A DNA stretch of 64,000 nt from CAYLNL01 sp964385175 (GCA_964385175.1 CAYLNL010000003.1:1-64000), one strand, 5' to 3'. Shown: positions 26,522-35,928, counted from the first letter of the stretch. Notes: generated by a model from the letters alone, not told the origin. Translations and numbers: made by a program.

Positions 26522-27435
26522 AAGCCCAGGTAATCAAATACTTTACCGGCAAATTCCCGGTTAATGCCCCGGCACTCTTCCAGCACGCCGGAATAGGATT
26601 GCGCTTTTTTCAAATCAGATTGATAACGGCTTATGTGGGAGATGACGGGTGGATACTTAAAATCAAAAAATTTGGAAGAGCTCGGGAACACCACTACTTT
26701 TTTCCCTAACAGAATCGCCCAGTACATGGCATGGTAGCTGCTGGTTACAATGGTACGGCTTTCTTTTATAAAGGTTACAATTTCTTCAAAAGGTGCGCTA
26801 TTGGCAAGGGATGGAATGTCCCGGAAGGTATCTACTGCCGTTTTATTGTGCAGGGTCTTTTTGTGAAAAATGACGCCTAATTCTCTTTTTTCATCCCTCA
26901 CTTCATCGAAAAGCGGGTGTAAGCAGCTCACGCAGGGAACCCATTCTTCCTTCATGCTGTAATCCCGTACACCCACCAAACCGAATGAGGAGGTATCAAC
27001 ATTATATCTTTTGATATTGCCGAAACGGAGCCGGTTGATGGAATTGTGCCCGGCGCCCCATATCACGGTTTTCTTGCCCCTGGACTTTAGTTTTTCAAAA
27101 AGTTTCATCTGGCGGCTGAATGCCGGCAGGCACAGCAAGCCGCCACCGCCTATAACCAGGGCGTTGTCTGTGATACTCTGAGACCAGTTTTCCCGTACAG
27201 CTTTGTCTTCTTTTTTATAATCGAAAATATCCAGCGATTTACCCTTTAACACCTCAAAATAATGATGCGGTGCGCAGTAAAAATCACCGGCATTGGTGGG
27301 ATCCAGCCGGTGGACATTCACCACATCCTTATTCCCCAAAACCGGATGCGCCAGGATGGTGTGTATGGATTCTTTTTTTATTTTTAGCCTTTCAAAATAG
27401 GTTGCTTTCCGGTGTAAATACGTAAACAGCTTCAT
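26518..27435 (-). CDS. polysaccharide pyruvyl transferase family protein
   Basis: Probably adds pyruvate ketals (or acts as a related transferase) to surface polysaccharide sugars. Family landmarks are the glycine-rich VIGGGGLLCLPAF (about 95-107), the IWGAGHNSI turn, and the C-terminal TSSYHAMYWAILLGKKVVVF (about 235-255). The frame is open to 27534. The ATG at 27435 (MKLFTYLHRK) is chosen because a TATCTTTG promoter element lies at 27472-27479 between the two starts. It is divergent from a family 2 glycosyltransferase, and a family 9 glycosyltransferase lies beyond, so a small glycan-assembly cluster is likely. Confidence 0.8.
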   Translation of the reverse strand: MKLFTYLHRKATYFERLKIKKESIHTILAHPVLGNKDVVNVHRLDPTNAGDFYCAPHHYFEVLKGKSLDIFDYKKEDKAVRENWSQSITDNALVIGGGGLLCLPAFSRQMKLFEKLKSRGKKTVIWGAGHNSINRLRFGNIKRYNVDTSSFGLVGVRDYSMKEEWVPCVSCLHPLFDEVRDEKRELGVIFHKKTLHNKTAVDTFRDIPSLANSAPFEEIVTFIKESRTIVTSSYHAMYWAILLGKKVVVFPSSSKFFDFKYPPVISHISRYQSDLKKAQSYSGVLEECRGINREFAGKVFDYLGL

Positions 27436-27471
27436 AACGAAAAAACGGTTTATCTTAGCCCGACCGATGAA

Positions 27472-27479
27472 CAAAGATA
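27472..27479 (-). promoter_or_regulatory. promoter -7 element for the pyruvyl transferase gene
   Basis: The minus strand reads TATCTTTG, 36 bp upstream of the ATG at 27435. It argues against the longer open frame start at 27534. Confidence 0.5.
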
Positions 27480-27554
27480 GGTAAAAACCATACGGGAACA
27501 GGGAAGCTGCTGATGACACTGCCCAGATTTCCAAAATTAAACCTACATTTAGTG

Positions 27555-28346
27555 ATGAAAACCACCACCGCCCTTCTCATCTCCACCTACAACTGGCCGG
27601 GAGCGCTTGACCTTATACTGAAAAGCGCACTGAAGCAAACCCGTATGCCGGACGAAATTCTGATAGCAGACGATGGTTCTGCCGAGATGACCCGGCAGGT
27701 GATAGAAAATTATATTCCTGAGTTTTCTATCCCGGTTCGGCATGTGTGGCATGAAGATAAAGGTTTTCGCAAAGCCATGATTCTCAATAAAGCCATCGCA
27801 CGGTCAACATCAGATTACATTGTCCAGGTTGACGGAGATTGCATTTTGCATCCTAAATTCATAGCCGACCATTTGAGCTTTGCCCGGGAAGGGCTTTACC
27901 TGTATGGCACACGGGTACGGGTGAAGCAAAAGCAGGTTGATGAGGTTTTAAAGCAGAAAAAAATATACTTCCATTTTTTTAGCAAAGGGATAAAAAAACG
28001 CCCCCGCAGCCTGCGGATACCTTTCCTGAGCCGGTGGTTTGGGGTGTGCAATACCATTTCCCCGAAATTCAGGGGGTGCAATACGTCGTTCTGGCGGGAA
28101 GATGTGATGCGGATTAATGGGTATAACGACGATATGGAAGGCTGGGGAAGGGAAGATTCCGAACTCATGATACGCCTCCACAATGCCGGGATTAAGGGGC
28201 GGCGGCTGAAGTTTAAAGGAATGGTGTATCATTTGGACCACTCGGAAAGCAGCAAAGCGAACATTGAGAAAAATGATGCCATTCAGAAAACTGCTCTTGC
28301 CCGGAAAATTACTGTGACAACAAAAGGAATTAACCAGTACCTGTAA
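27555..28346 (+). CDS. family 2 glycosyltransferase
   Basis: GT-A fold sugar transferase acting at the cytoplasmic face of the inner membrane. The N-terminus gives LLISTYNWPGALDL, the nucleotide-sugar DDGS motif (DDGSAEM, about 35-41) and the DxD-like VDGDC near residue 93. The C-terminal part GWGREDSELMIRLHNAGI is the ED-containing motif of galactosyltransferase-like C domains. The ATG at 27555 is used because homologues begin right before the first strand. An in-frame ATG 14 codons upstream is less likely. The last 17 bp overlap tail-to-tail with the family 9 glycosyltransferase gene. Confidence 0.87.
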   Translation: MKTTTALLISTYNWPGALDLILKSALKQTRMPDEILIADDGSAEMTRQVIENYIPEFSIPVRHVWHEDKGFRKAMILNKAIARSTSDYIVQVDGDCILHPKFIADHLSFAREGLYLYGTRVRVKQKQVDEVLKQKKIYFHFFSKGIKKRPRSLRIPFLSRWFGVCNTISPKFRGCNTSFWREDVMRINGYNDDMEGWGREDSELMIRLHNAGIKGRRLKFKGMVYHLDHSESSKANIEKNDAIQKTALARKITVTTKGINQYL

Positions 28347-29400
28347 CAGTATTTAAAAACTGCTGCAATATATTTTCAAAATAAGAAGGGGTAAAAGATT
28401 TATACAGGGTAGCTGTATTTTTTTTTAGTTGCCTGGGAGATATTCCTGCAAACCATCCCGGTTTAAAATCCTTCAAGTGAACGGCTACATTTTTTTCATC
28501 GCCAAACAAATCCCATCCCTCTTTGGGCACGCAGGGCGAAAAAATGCTAAACGTGGGAATATTCAGCGCCTTGGCCATGTTCACGGCGCCTCCTTCATTG
28601 CCTATCAAAGCCTGGCAATGAGACAGAACCCCCAGGAAATCTCGTAGCGAAGGGGCGAATACATCTGGCCGGATACGCTTTTTCGCTTCCTCACCGCACA
28701 GCTCATACAGCTTGTTAGCATCTTCTGCCTGGGAAGGTATGTAGTTGAACAGGAAGGTGGCTTCTGTGCAGCGCACCAGAACGTCTATCACCCTCGCCAT
28801 ATACGGCAGCGGGTAGGTTTTGGAAGGGCTGCTTCCCAGCACATTCAGCATAAAAAGCGGTTTTCCGGGAGCTATGTTGTGTGTATCTAAAAAATCTCTT
28901 GCTTTTTCCGTTTCTTCTGTGGAGAGATAGATGCGGGGGCGGGTAACGGTGGGCGGCTCTTCTTTTAGAAGGGGCAACAGGAGGAGCAACCGGTTTTTAA
29001 TTGCCAGCCCCATGGCGGCATCGGGTTGGGTGTGGCGGTGTAGCGGATGGGTGTACAAAAAACGGGTGTACCATTTGTAATAGGAAATTTTCAGGCGCGC
29101 ACGCGCGAAAAGGGTAATGAGGTTGCTTTCGGTTTTGCCATACGCATCTATCAATATATTGTAGGGGGTTTTCCGAAAACTCCTCAAAAAGCGGAAAAAA
29201 GCTCGTTTACTGAGGCGGTATTCATTTTTAAAAACAATTATCTCATCTATAAAAGGGTTACCTTCTATCACTGCCAGTGTATTTTCATTGGCTATAAAAC
29301 GAATATGGCAGTGGGGGAAATGGCGTTTCAGGTTTTCGCATAAAATGGAACTGGTGAGTACATCGCCAATCATTTTTTGCTGTATAATGAGTAGTTTCAT
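28330..29400 (-). CDS. family 9 glycosyltransferase (heptosyltransferase-like)
   Basis: GT-B fold transferase of the ADP-heptose:LPS family, likely building the inner core or another surface glycan. The start MKLLIIQQKMIGDVLTSSIL is the characteristic first strand and G-D-V loop of the family. The C-terminal nucleotide site reads LIGNEGGAVNMAKALNIPTFSIF (about 275-297). The ATG at 29400 is chosen over the open frame start at 29457 because it places this motif at residue 1, as in homologues. Sugar specificity cannot be read. It is 22 bp downstream of the queD-like gene. Confidence 0.87.
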   Translation of the reverse strand: MKLLIIQQKMIGDVLTSSILCENLKRHFPHCHIRFIANENTLAVIEGNPFIDEIIVFKNEYRLSKRAFFRFLRSFRKTPYNILIDAYGKTESNLITLFARARLKISYYKWYTRFLYTHPLHRHTQPDAAMGLAIKNRLLLLLPLLKEEPPTVTRPRIYLSTEETEKARDFLDTHNIAPGKPLFMLNVLGSSPSKTYPLPYMARVIDVLVRCTEATFLFNYIPSQAEDANKLYELCGEEAKKRIRPDVFAPSLRDFLGVLSHCQALIGNEGGAVNMAKALNIPTFSIFSPCVPKEGWDLFGDEKNVAVHLKDFKPGWFAGISPRQLKKNTATLYKSFTPSYFENILQQFLNTVTGTG

Positions 29401-29422
29401 AGGTTTTGCCGCTCTTTTTCCT

Positions 29423-29881
29423 TCAGGACATAGCATCGCCTGCAAACCATTCTGCATAAGAGGTTTCGGTTTCCTGCAGCCGAAGTGAGTGCAATTTTAC
29501 AGAATCGGGTAAGTGTTGGCTTATACGGGCTGCAAAATCAATAACCATATTTTCGCAGGTTGGCTGGTAATCTGCCAGGATTACCTGGTGTCCTTGTTGT
29601 TGCAACTGGGCTGCTAAGGCTGCGTGAGGGGTGTGTTTGTTAAAAATAATGGCATGGTCAAATAGTTCCACTACTTCTTTATTCACTATTTTTTTTAGGT
29701 CGCCAAAATCTATCACCATACCGTGTTTTGTGTGCAAGGGGTTATTCATAGGGCTTCCTATTACGGTAACCCATAATGTATAGCTGTGCCCGTGCACATT
29801 TTTGCATCGGCCATCATACCCATAGAGGGCATGGGCGGTTTCAAACCGAAATTTTTTGCTGATTCGTACTATGTTCATCAT
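29423..29881 (-). CDS. queD: 6-carboxytetrahydropterin synthase / 6-pyruvoyl-tetrahydropterin synthase family (QueD)
   Basis: T-fold enzyme that converts dihydroneopterin triphosphate to 6-carboxytetrahydropterin, the first committed step toward the 7-deazaguanine (queuosine precursor). Visible landmarks are the FETAH zinc histidine (about 14-18), the catalytic Cys in GRCKNVHGHSY (about 25-35) with two more zinc histidines, FDHA near residue 75 and the substrate-binding LQETETSYAEW near the end. Length is 152. Whether it makes the queuosine precursor or a biopterin-type product is not decided by sequence alone; QueD is the usual role in bacteria. Starts at 29881 or one codon later. Confidence 0.85.
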   Translation of the reverse strand: MMNIVRISKKFRFETAHALYGYDGRCKNVHGHSYTLWVTVIGSPMNNPLHTKHGMVIDFGDLKKIVNKEVVELFDHAIIFNKHTPHAALAAQLQQQGHQVILADYQPTCENMVIDFAARISQHLPDSVKLHSLRLQETETSYAEWFAGDAMS

Positions 29882-30018
29882 TTATTTTTTCTATCCCCGC
29901 TTTTATAATTGGTTATGTGCGGGTTTACAGGGTTAAAGATAAAAAGGATTTTTTTGTGAGGCAGATAGGAGTGAGAAGCCCGGGCGATTTTCTGGTTAAA
30001 ACGCGCGCTTTTTCTAAC

Positions 30019-30783
30019 CTATTTTTTAAACCGTTGTAGGGCTTCTTTTGTAAAATCTGAAAGGGCTAACGTCGCCGAAATGCGAGCTCGTTCCGGCAGC
30101 AGGGTATCCCAATGCTCGGTTCCCTGCCAGCTTATTTTTTTGAGTTGCAACAAGGCTTGGGGGGAGTAGGCAGCCAGTTGGGCTGTTATTTCTTCTATTT
30201 CTTTGTCTGCTTCTTTAAGAGAGTTTACTACCTGTGCGTACAAGCCCTTTTGCTGAGCCCAGTAGGCGTTTTTCCAGGTCGTAGGGGTAAGGGAAAGTTC
30301 GGTAAAAGCTGCGGTTCCTGTTTTTCGGGTTACGGCAGGAGCAATTACAAAGGGGCCGATGCCTATGGAGAGTTCAGAGAGTTTAATCGCCGCCATATCT
30401 GTAGCGATAGCGTAATCGGAAGCAGCAATGAGCCCCACGCCTCCGCCTACGGCTTTGCCTTGTACACGGGTTATAATAATTTTTTTACAGGAGCGCATAG
30501 CGTTTATAAGGCGGGCAAACCCGTTGAAAAAAGCAGTGCCCTGGTCTATATTGGTAATGGCAGTGAGTTCTTCCAGTGAGGCGCCGGCACAAAAAGCCCC
30601 ATCGCCTTCGGAGGTAAGGAGAATAACCCGTATGGCAGGATTTTCAGATAGTTCTCCCAACACGTGTTCAAAGCGCGCCAAGAGCTCCATAGTGAGCGCA
30701 TTAGAAGCAGGATGAGTGAATTGAAGAATTGCAATGCCTTGCTGTATGTGGGTGTATAAATAGCCTTCCCTGCCGAAATTCAT
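30019..30783 (-). CDS. enoyl-CoA hydratase/isomerase family protein (crotonase fold)
   Basis: A 254-residue crotonase-fold protein that would act on acyl-CoA thioesters. The oxyanion-hole segment GAFCAGASLEEL (about 61-72) and the glycine-rich GKAVGGGVGLIAASDYAIA (about 104-122) are clear. A glutamate occurs at the first usual catalytic position (LSELSIGIGP), but the second position around TELSLTPTTW is less canonical, so exact chemistry (hydratase or isomerase) is uncertain. It is monocistronic, with TATTTTTG at 30803-30810 just upstream of the ATG. Confidence 0.8.
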   Translation of the reverse strand: MNFGREGYLYTHIQQGIAILQFTHPASNALTMELLARFEHVLGELSENPAIRVILLTSEGDGAFCAGASLEELTAITNIDQGTAFFNGFARLINAMRSCKKIIITRVQGKAVGGGVGLIAASDYAIATDMAAIKLSELSIGIGPFVIAPAVTRKTGTAAFTELSLTPTTWKNAYWAQQKGLYAQVVNSLKEADKEIEEITAQLAAYSPQALLQLKKISWQGTEHWDTLLPERARISATLALSDFTKEALQRFKK

Positions 30784-30802
30784 GAGTACCGTTAATTTTG
30801 TT

Positions 30803-30810
30803 CAAAAATA
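30803..30810 (-). promoter_or_regulatory. promoter -7 element for the crotonase gene
   Basis: The minus strand reads TATTTTTG, 19 bp from the ATG at 30783. No obvious -33 element. Confidence 0.45.
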
Positions 30811-30867
30811 GTGAATCCTGTAAAGAGTGTGGATATATTTTTTCTGTACCTGTTACAGCAAAATTCG

Positions 30868-30875
30868 TATATTTG
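30868..30875 (+). promoter_or_regulatory. promoter -7 element for the universal stress protein gene
   Basis: TATATTTG matches TAnnTTTG and lies 50 bp upstream of the ATG at 30926, divergent from the crotonase promoter at 30803-30810. Confidence 0.5.
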
Positions 30876-30925
30876 CATCCCTTATAATACGATTTACCAT
30901 CTCATAAGGTAGTAGCGCTAATACT

Positions 30926-31717
30926 ATGACACGAATTTTAGTTCCACTGGGCACCAATAAAAACAGGAAGCATTTACTGCAATATGCTATAGATTTTGCA
31001 CAGGTGTTCAATTCTAAGATATATGTTTTCCGGGCGTATAATTTATTTCCCAGGATAGGCACTCTTGCTAATGTAGATGAGATTGCGGAGAAAGAAACGC
31101 AGACTTTTATCAATGAAACGCTGGAGCAGGTAGATAGAAAAGGTGTGGAAATTAGTACCGTAACGGGAAAGGGCAGTGTAGTAGAAAATATAGCGTTGTT
31201 TGCCGAAGAACACCAGATTGATATAGTTTTTATAGCTCCCCGGAGCAATTCTATACGAGAAGAGGTGTTTTTGGGAAAAACTTCGGGAAAAATCGTAAAG
31301 CGTACCCAACTGCCGGTTCTCATTGTTCCCGAAGGGTACTCTTTTGCGCCGGTATCTTCTGTTTTAATGGCATTTAAATCGGGCTTTGTCAGAGACGCAG
31401 CTTCTTTAACTCCCTTAAAAGATATTATTAAAACATTCCATGCTGATTTACACTTGTTGCTGGTGAAAACACCGGGGTATAAGGAAGAAGATTTAGTGAT
31501 AAATCCCACCCTGGATGCTATGAAAAAAAGCCTGAAGGTTACAGAAAATGCTACTACTTTCCAGGGTGTGTTAGAGCATTTTCAATCGCATCAGCCAGAT
31601 ATGTTGTGTGTTTTCAGGAGAAAGCGGGGCTTTTTCAACAAATTATGGGAAAAAAATGTAATTTTGAAGCGCGAATTTCATTGCAGTATCCCCTTGTTAG
31701 TGCTTAACGGGCGATAA
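30926..31717 (+). CDS. universal stress protein, tandem UspA domains
   Basis: A 263-residue cytosolic protein made of two UspA-like halves (about 1-140 and 145-263). The first half has the strand-turn opening MTRILVPLGTNKNRKHLLQY and the C-terminal IVKRTQLPVLIVPEG. The ATP-binding G-2x-G-9x-G(S/T) signature is not clear (APRSNSIREE is in its place), so it may be a non-nucleotide-binding member. Single gene, followed 5 bp later by tRNA-Ala. Confidence 0.85.
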   Translation: MTRILVPLGTNKNRKHLLQYAIDFAQVFNSKIYVFRAYNLFPRIGTLANVDEIAEKETQTFINETLEQVDRKGVEISTVTGKGSVVENIALFAEEHQIDIVFIAPRSNSIREEVFLGKTSGKIVKRTQLPVLIVPEGYSFAPVSSVLMAFKSGFVRDAASLTPLKDIIKTFHADLHLLLVKTPGYKEEDLVINPTLDAMKKSLKVTENATTFQGVLEHFQSHQPDMLCVFRRKRGFFNKLWEKNVILKREFHCSIPLLVLNGR

Positions 31718-31722
31718 TAAAC

Positions 31723-31796
<74 letters not shown>

Positions 31797-31835
31797 CAAA
31801 AAATTGAAAAGAAATTTTTCTCCCCTTTCCTGAAT

Positions 31836-32876
31836 TTATTCCCCATTGATAAAACCCCAGCTTTCCCCGGGGTGGTAGTGTAATCTCCCGTTTTGCACAT
31901 AGAGCGGGCTCTTTATATTATGGGTATATAAACTGCCTGTGCCTAAGCCTTGAGGTAACCTGTTTTTTTTGGTGAATGTGTACTGGGCAATAGCATTCAG
32001 TCCTATATTGCTTTCCAGGGCGCTGGTAATCCACCAGCCTATTCCCTGCTTTTCTGCCCGCACTATCCAATCGTCGCAGGCGGCAAACCCGCCCACCAGG
32101 CTCGGTTTTAAGATAAGATAGTGGGGTTGTATGGTTTGCAAGAGGGTGTTTTTCTCCTCTTCATCTAAAACTCCTATCAACTCTTCGTCTAACGCTATGG
32201 GGAGCGGGGTTTGGGCGCATAGCGCTGCCATAGCCTTCCATTGGCGGGGTTTTATGGGTTGTTCTATGGAGTGTAGCTCCCATTCGGCTAATCGTTTCAA
32301 TTTTTCCAAGGCTTCTTCGGCTGTAAAAGCGCCATTGGCATCTATCCGAATTTCCACCTCGCTGGCTTTGAATTGGCTTCGTATGAGCCGGAGCAGCCGA
32401 AGTTCAGTTTCAAAATCAATAGCTCCGATTTTTAGTTTAATACAGGTAAATCCTTCGCCGAGCAACTTTTCTATCTGTTGTTTCATAAAGCCCTCCTCCC
32501 CCATCCATACCAAACCATTGATGGGAATAGATTCTTCTCCATGCGTAAAGGCAGAAGGAAAAAGCAAAAAAGGCGTTTGCGATGACAGCGACCGGAAGGC
32601 TTGCTCTATCCCAAACTGAAGAGACGGGTATGCAACCAACGCTTCCCGAAGCGCTGCTTCGCCCTGTTGCAGGTTAGCGCAAACCCATTGTAGTTGTTGC
32701 TCATAATCGGGCTTATCATCTATACTCAGCCCGCACAACATAGCGCACTCGCCTATGCCTACACGCCCATCGTGTTCAATCTCCAGGAACCAGGTTTCCC
32801 GTTGGCTCAAAACACCTCTTGAGGTGCCTGCGGGAGTTTTAAAAGGGAGAGTATATTTTCTATAAGAGGCTTTCAT
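31836..32876 (-). CDS. menC: o-succinylbenzoate synthase (MenC)
   Basis: Enolase-superfamily enzyme that dehydrates SHCHC to o-succinylbenzoate in menaquinone biosynthesis. The barrel shows the catalytic Lys pair KLKIG (about residues 148-152), the metal ligands RIDANGAF (about 177-184), SIEQP (about 206-210) and ALDEEL (about 229-234), then LKPSLVGG with the second catalytic lysine (about 256-263). The length is 346. The GTG/ATG region overlaps the end of menA by 4 nt, giving a menA-menC operon. Confidence 0.9.
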   Translation of the reverse strand: MKASYRKYTLPFKTPAGTSRGVLSQRETWFLEIEHDGRVGIGECAMLCGLSIDDKPDYEQQLQWVCANLQQGEAALREALVAYPSLQFGIEQAFRSLSSQTPFLLFPSAFTHGEESIPINGLVWMGEEGFMKQQIEKLLGEGFTCIKLKIGAIDFETELRLLRLIRSQFKASEVEIRIDANGAFTAEEALEKLKRLAEWELHSIEQPIKPRQWKAMAALCAQTPLPIALDEELIGVLDEEEKNTLLQTIQPHYLILKPSLVGGFAACDDWIVRAEKQGIGWWITSALESNIGLNAIAQYTFTKKNRLPQGLGTGSLYTHNIKSPLYVQNGRLHYHPGESWGFINGE

Positions 32877-33796
32877 TTATATACATTTCCTATTAAAATA
32901 CCGGCCAGGAAAAGAAGGGCAAAAAGGAAAATACTCAAGGACATTTTTTTCAATTCAGGGTCAAGCCGTTGCGGGTGGGTGTTTTTTAATATTCGTTGCA
33001 GGTGCAATAGCATTGGAAAAAAAGCGAAGAGGTATATCCATTCGTAAAGCGACGATTGGTTAAGAAAGGAGTAGAGCGTTACAGCCATACTACCCGCTAT
33101 AATAAGAGCGGCATGGTAATAGGCGGCATAACGAGCGCCAAGGCGTACGGCAAGAGTGCGTTTACCGCAACGGGCATCGTTTTCCCAATCTCGCATATTA
33201 TTTAAGTTTAGCACCGCCACACTCCATAGACCGATGGCGGTAGCCGGGAGAAAAATGTGGCTGTGCAGGTTTTTTGTATAGAGGAAATAAGACCCCGCTA
33301 CGCTTACCAGTCCAAAGAAGATGAAGACGAAAATATCGCCCAGGGAACGATAGCCATAGGCTATTCTTCCAACGGTATAGGTAATGGCTGCTGTTATAGC
33401 GCCGATACCGAGCAAGATAAATGCAAGGGATAGCCAGGGATTTTCGCTCCCAAAGGAAATATAGATGAGTATCAGGGCGCTCAACAGCGCTATAAAAGCA
33501 ACTATGGCTACGGCGGTTTTCATTTCTTTGGGTGAGAGCGCCCCGCTTTGCACAGCGCGTTTGGGTCCTATCCTGTGCAGGTTATCGGTGCCTTTTATGC
33601 CATCTCCATAATCATTGGCAAAGTTAGATACTACTTGCAATGCCACTGTGGTGATGAGCGCCCAGGAAAGAATAGCGCCATTAAAAACATTTTCAGAAAG
33701 CGCCAAGGCCGTTCCCGTTACAATTCCGGAAAGAGAAAGTGGCAGGGTGCGCAATCGGGCGGCTGCTATATATGTTTTTATTTTGGTTCTCCTCAT
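32873..33796 (-). CDS. menA: 1,4-dihydroxy-2-naphthoate polyprenyltransferase (MenA)
   Basis: Membrane UbiA-family prenyltransferase that attaches the polyprenyl tail to dihydroxynaphthoate. About eight to nine hydrophobic segments are seen. The two aspartate-rich motifs are NFANDYGDGIKGTD (about 58-71) and NNMRDWENDARCGKRTLAV (about 195-213), which coordinate Mg-diphosphate. 307 residues is normal. It is cotranscribed with menC, with a 4-nt overlap. Menaquinone is thus the expected quinone for the succinate dehydrogenase at 43505-46974. Confidence 0.93.
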   Translation of the reverse strand: MRRTKIKTYIAAARLRTLPLSLSGIVTGTALALSENVFNGAILSWALITTVALQVVSNFANDYGDGIKGTDNLHRIGPKRAVQSGALSPKEMKTAVAIVAFIALLSALILIYISFGSENPWLSLAFILLGIGAITAAITYTVGRIAYGYRSLGDIFVFIFFGLVSVAGSYFLYTKNLHSHIFLPATAIGLWSVAVLNLNNMRDWENDARCGKRTLAVRLGARYAAYYHAALIIAGSMAVTLYSFLNQSSLYEWIYLFAFFPMLLHLQRILKNTHPQRLDPELKKMSLSIFLFALLFLAGILIGNVYK

Positions 33797-33882
33797 TAGA
33801 TTTTAGATTCCATATTTACAATTTCAGAAATTCATCTCTTTAAGATATGTCGCATCCTGAACAACATTCCCAAACGCTCCTC

Positions 33883-35064
33883 TCATGTATATTCAAATGT
33901 GCCAAACTCTGTTTTCAACGTCAGTTTTTTTTGAGGAGAGGCTGTTACCCGCCCTACCCGTTGAGCGGGTATGCCAAAGGATTGAGAAATAGCTATAATT
34001 TCCCCGGCGATATTTTCTTCTACATATAACTCCATTCGGTGCCCGCAATTAAATACCTGGTAAAGTTCTTTCCAGTGGGTTCCCGATTGTTCTTGTATGA
34101 GCTGAAAGATAGGAGGAGGTGTAAACAATGTATCCTTTATAACATGTAACGATTCTATAAAATGTAGAATTTTGGTTTGCCCGCCCCCGGTGCAATGCAC
34201 TATACCGTGAAGTTGTTGCGGAGAATAATGTTCTATTATTTTTTTTAGCACGGGCGCATACGTGCGCGTAGGCGAAAGGGCTAATTTCCCGGCGTCAAGA
34301 GGCATTTCTCTAACCGCATCGGTGAGTTTCAGGCTTCCCGAATATGTTAAAGCAGGAGGTATGGAGGTATCATAGCTTTCCGGATACCGGTGAGCGAGGT
34401 AGTTAGCAAACAGGTCATGCCGCGCCGAGGTGAGCCCGTTGCTGCCAATGCCGCTATTGTATTCTTTCTCGTAAACCGCCTTTCCTGAAGAGGCCAATCC
34501 CACAATTACATCGCCGGCTTGTATGCGGGCGTTATCAATTACATCGCTGCGTTTTATGCGAGCTGTAACAGTAGCGTCCACGATAAGGGTACGAACCAAA
34601 TCGCCCACATCGGCAGTTTCTCCCCCGGTAGCATACAGGTTTATGCCCCATGCGGCAAATTCTTCTATTACTTCGTTTGTACCATTTATAATATGGGCTA
34701 TTACTTCTCCCGGTATGCGGTTTTTATTCCTCGCAATGGTTGAAGACACCGCTATATTATTGGTTACTCCCACGCAAAGCAAGTCATCTATATTCATTAC
34801 CAGGGCATCCCGGGCAATTCCCTTCCAAACAGAAGAATCGCCGGTTTCTTTCCAATAGAGATAGGCAAGAGAGGCTTTTGTTCCCGCCCCGTCTGCATGC
34901 ATAACCAAGGCATACGCATCATAGTTTGTGAAATAATCGGGGACTATTTTGCAAAAGGCTTTCGGGTAAAGTCCTTTATCGCTGTTTTTTATAGCCTGGT
35001 GTACCTCTTCTTTGGTGGCAGAGGCGCCGCGTTGGTGGTATCGCATATTTACCTCTTCATCCAT
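33883..35064 (-). CDS. purM: phosphoribosylformylglycinamidine cyclo-ligase (AIR synthase)
   Basis: Purine-pathway enzyme that closes the imidazole ring using ATP. Residues 1-35 carry YHQRGASATKEEVHQAIKNS, the family start in Bacteroidota. ADGAGTKASLAYLYWKETGD (about 56-75) and GGETADVGDLVRT (about 148-160) are the PurM nucleotide and Mg sites, and GLASSGKAVYEKEYNSGIGSNGLT is the glycine-rich loop. Bacteroidota proteins are longer than the E. coli enzyme, and 393 residues fits. Two ATG codons are possible (35064 and 35046). The first is kept because a TATCTTTG promoter element at 35082-35089 lies just upstream of it. Confidence 0.92.
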   Translation of the reverse strand: MDEEVNMRYHQRGASATKEEVHQAIKNSDKGLYPKAFCKIVPDYFTNYDAYALVMHADGAGTKASLAYLYWKETGDSSVWKGIARDALVMNIDDLLCVGVTNNIAVSSTIARNKNRIPGEVIAHIINGTNEVIEEFAAWGINLYATGGETADVGDLVRTLIVDATVTARIKRSDVIDNARIQAGDVIVGLASSGKAVYEKEYNSGIGSNGLTSARHDLFANYLAHRYPESYDTSIPPALTYSGSLKLTDAVREMPLDAGKLALSPTRTYAPVLKKIIEHYSPQQLHGIVHCTGGGQTKILHFIESLHVIKDTLFTPPPIFQLIQEQSGTHWKELYQVFNCGHRMELYVEENIAGEIIAISQSFGIPAQRVGRVTASPQKKLTLKTEFGTFEYT

Positions 35065-35081
35065 TAGCTTTCTTTTACAGG

Positions 35082-35089
35082 CAAAGATA
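35082..35089 (-). promoter_or_regulatory. promoter -7 element for purM
   Basis: The minus strand reads TATCTTTG, 17 bp upstream of the ATG at 35064. Confidence 0.5.
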
Positions 35090-35124
35090 CCGCATTTAGC
35101 AATTTAAAAAGGTTTTCCACGGGC

Positions 35125-35928
35125 TCATTGCAACGCTCGTTGCCGGTTGGCTTCAAAAATAAGAATAGCCGCCGCTGCCGAGACGTTCATCGAGTCAACC
35201 CGCCCGTGCATGGGTATAATGATGTTTTTGACGGCGGCTTCCAGCCACAGGGGACTTAACCCGCTATCTTCGGCGCCTACCACGATAGCGGCAGATTGGG
35301 TGAAGTTCACCATATAATAAGGAGTAGAGGCGTCAAGGGCAGCACAATAAAACGGAATGCGGCGCTGCTGCAAAAAATGAATGATTTCGGAGACGCTTCC
35401 TGTGGCTATGGGAAGTGTAAACATAGCGCCTAAACTGGAGCGAATGCTATTGGGATTGTATAGGTCTGTTTTAGGGTTTGCTATTAACACCGCATCTACC
35501 CCCGCTGCATCGGCGGTGCGGAGCAGGGCGCCTATGTTTCCGGGCTTTTCGGGAGCTTCGGCTACCAATAGTAGCGGATGTTGGCTTTTGAAAGAAAGGT
35601 GTTGTAGGGTATGTTCTTTTGCGCGCATGAGCGCCAGCGCTCCTTCTGTGCTATCGCGATACGCCATGCGTTCATACACCGGCTTAGAGACGCTCACCAA
35701 TAAATATTGAGCTAAACCAGATGGAAGATATGCCTGCATTTCATTTTCCGAAAGAATATCGGGGCAAAAGAAAAATTGTTCCACCCGGTAACCGCCTTGT
35801 ATGGCAAGGGATAACTCCCGGATACCTTCTATAACAAAAAGCCCGCTCTTTTTACGTTCTTTTGATTTTTCTTTGAGGGAAAGCAGTTGTTTTATAAGCG
35901 GGTTGTGAATGCTGCTGATGTGTTTCAA
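35125..35928 (-). CDS. TrmH-family (SpoU) RNA 2'-O-methyltransferase
   Basis: SPOUT-class enzyme that methylates a ribose in rRNA or tRNA. The N-terminal substrate-binding domain begins ISSIHNPLIKQLLSLKEKSK. The catalytic domain has the knot motifs: EKPGNIGALLRTADAAGVDAVL (motif 1, about 130-150), VVGAEDSGLS (motif 2, about 217-226) and IPMHGRVDSMNVSAAAAI (motif 3, about 238-255). Length is 267. The start codon is TTG, kept because homologues begin at this residue and no ATG is nearby. Which nucleotide is modified cannot be told. Confidence 0.88.
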   Translation of the reverse strand: MKHISSIHNPLIKQLLSLKEKSKERKKSGLFVIEGIRELSLAIQGGYRVEQFFFCPDILSENEMQAYLPSGLAQYLLVSVSKPVYERMAYRDSTEGALALMRAKEHTLQHLSFKSQHPLLLVAEAPEKPGNIGALLRTADAAGVDAVLIANPKTDLYNPNSIRSSLGAMFTLPIATGSVSEIIHFLQQRRIPFYCAALDASTPYYMVNFTQSAAIVVGAEDSGLSPLWLEAAVKNIIIPMHGRVDSMNVSAAAAILIFEANRQRALQ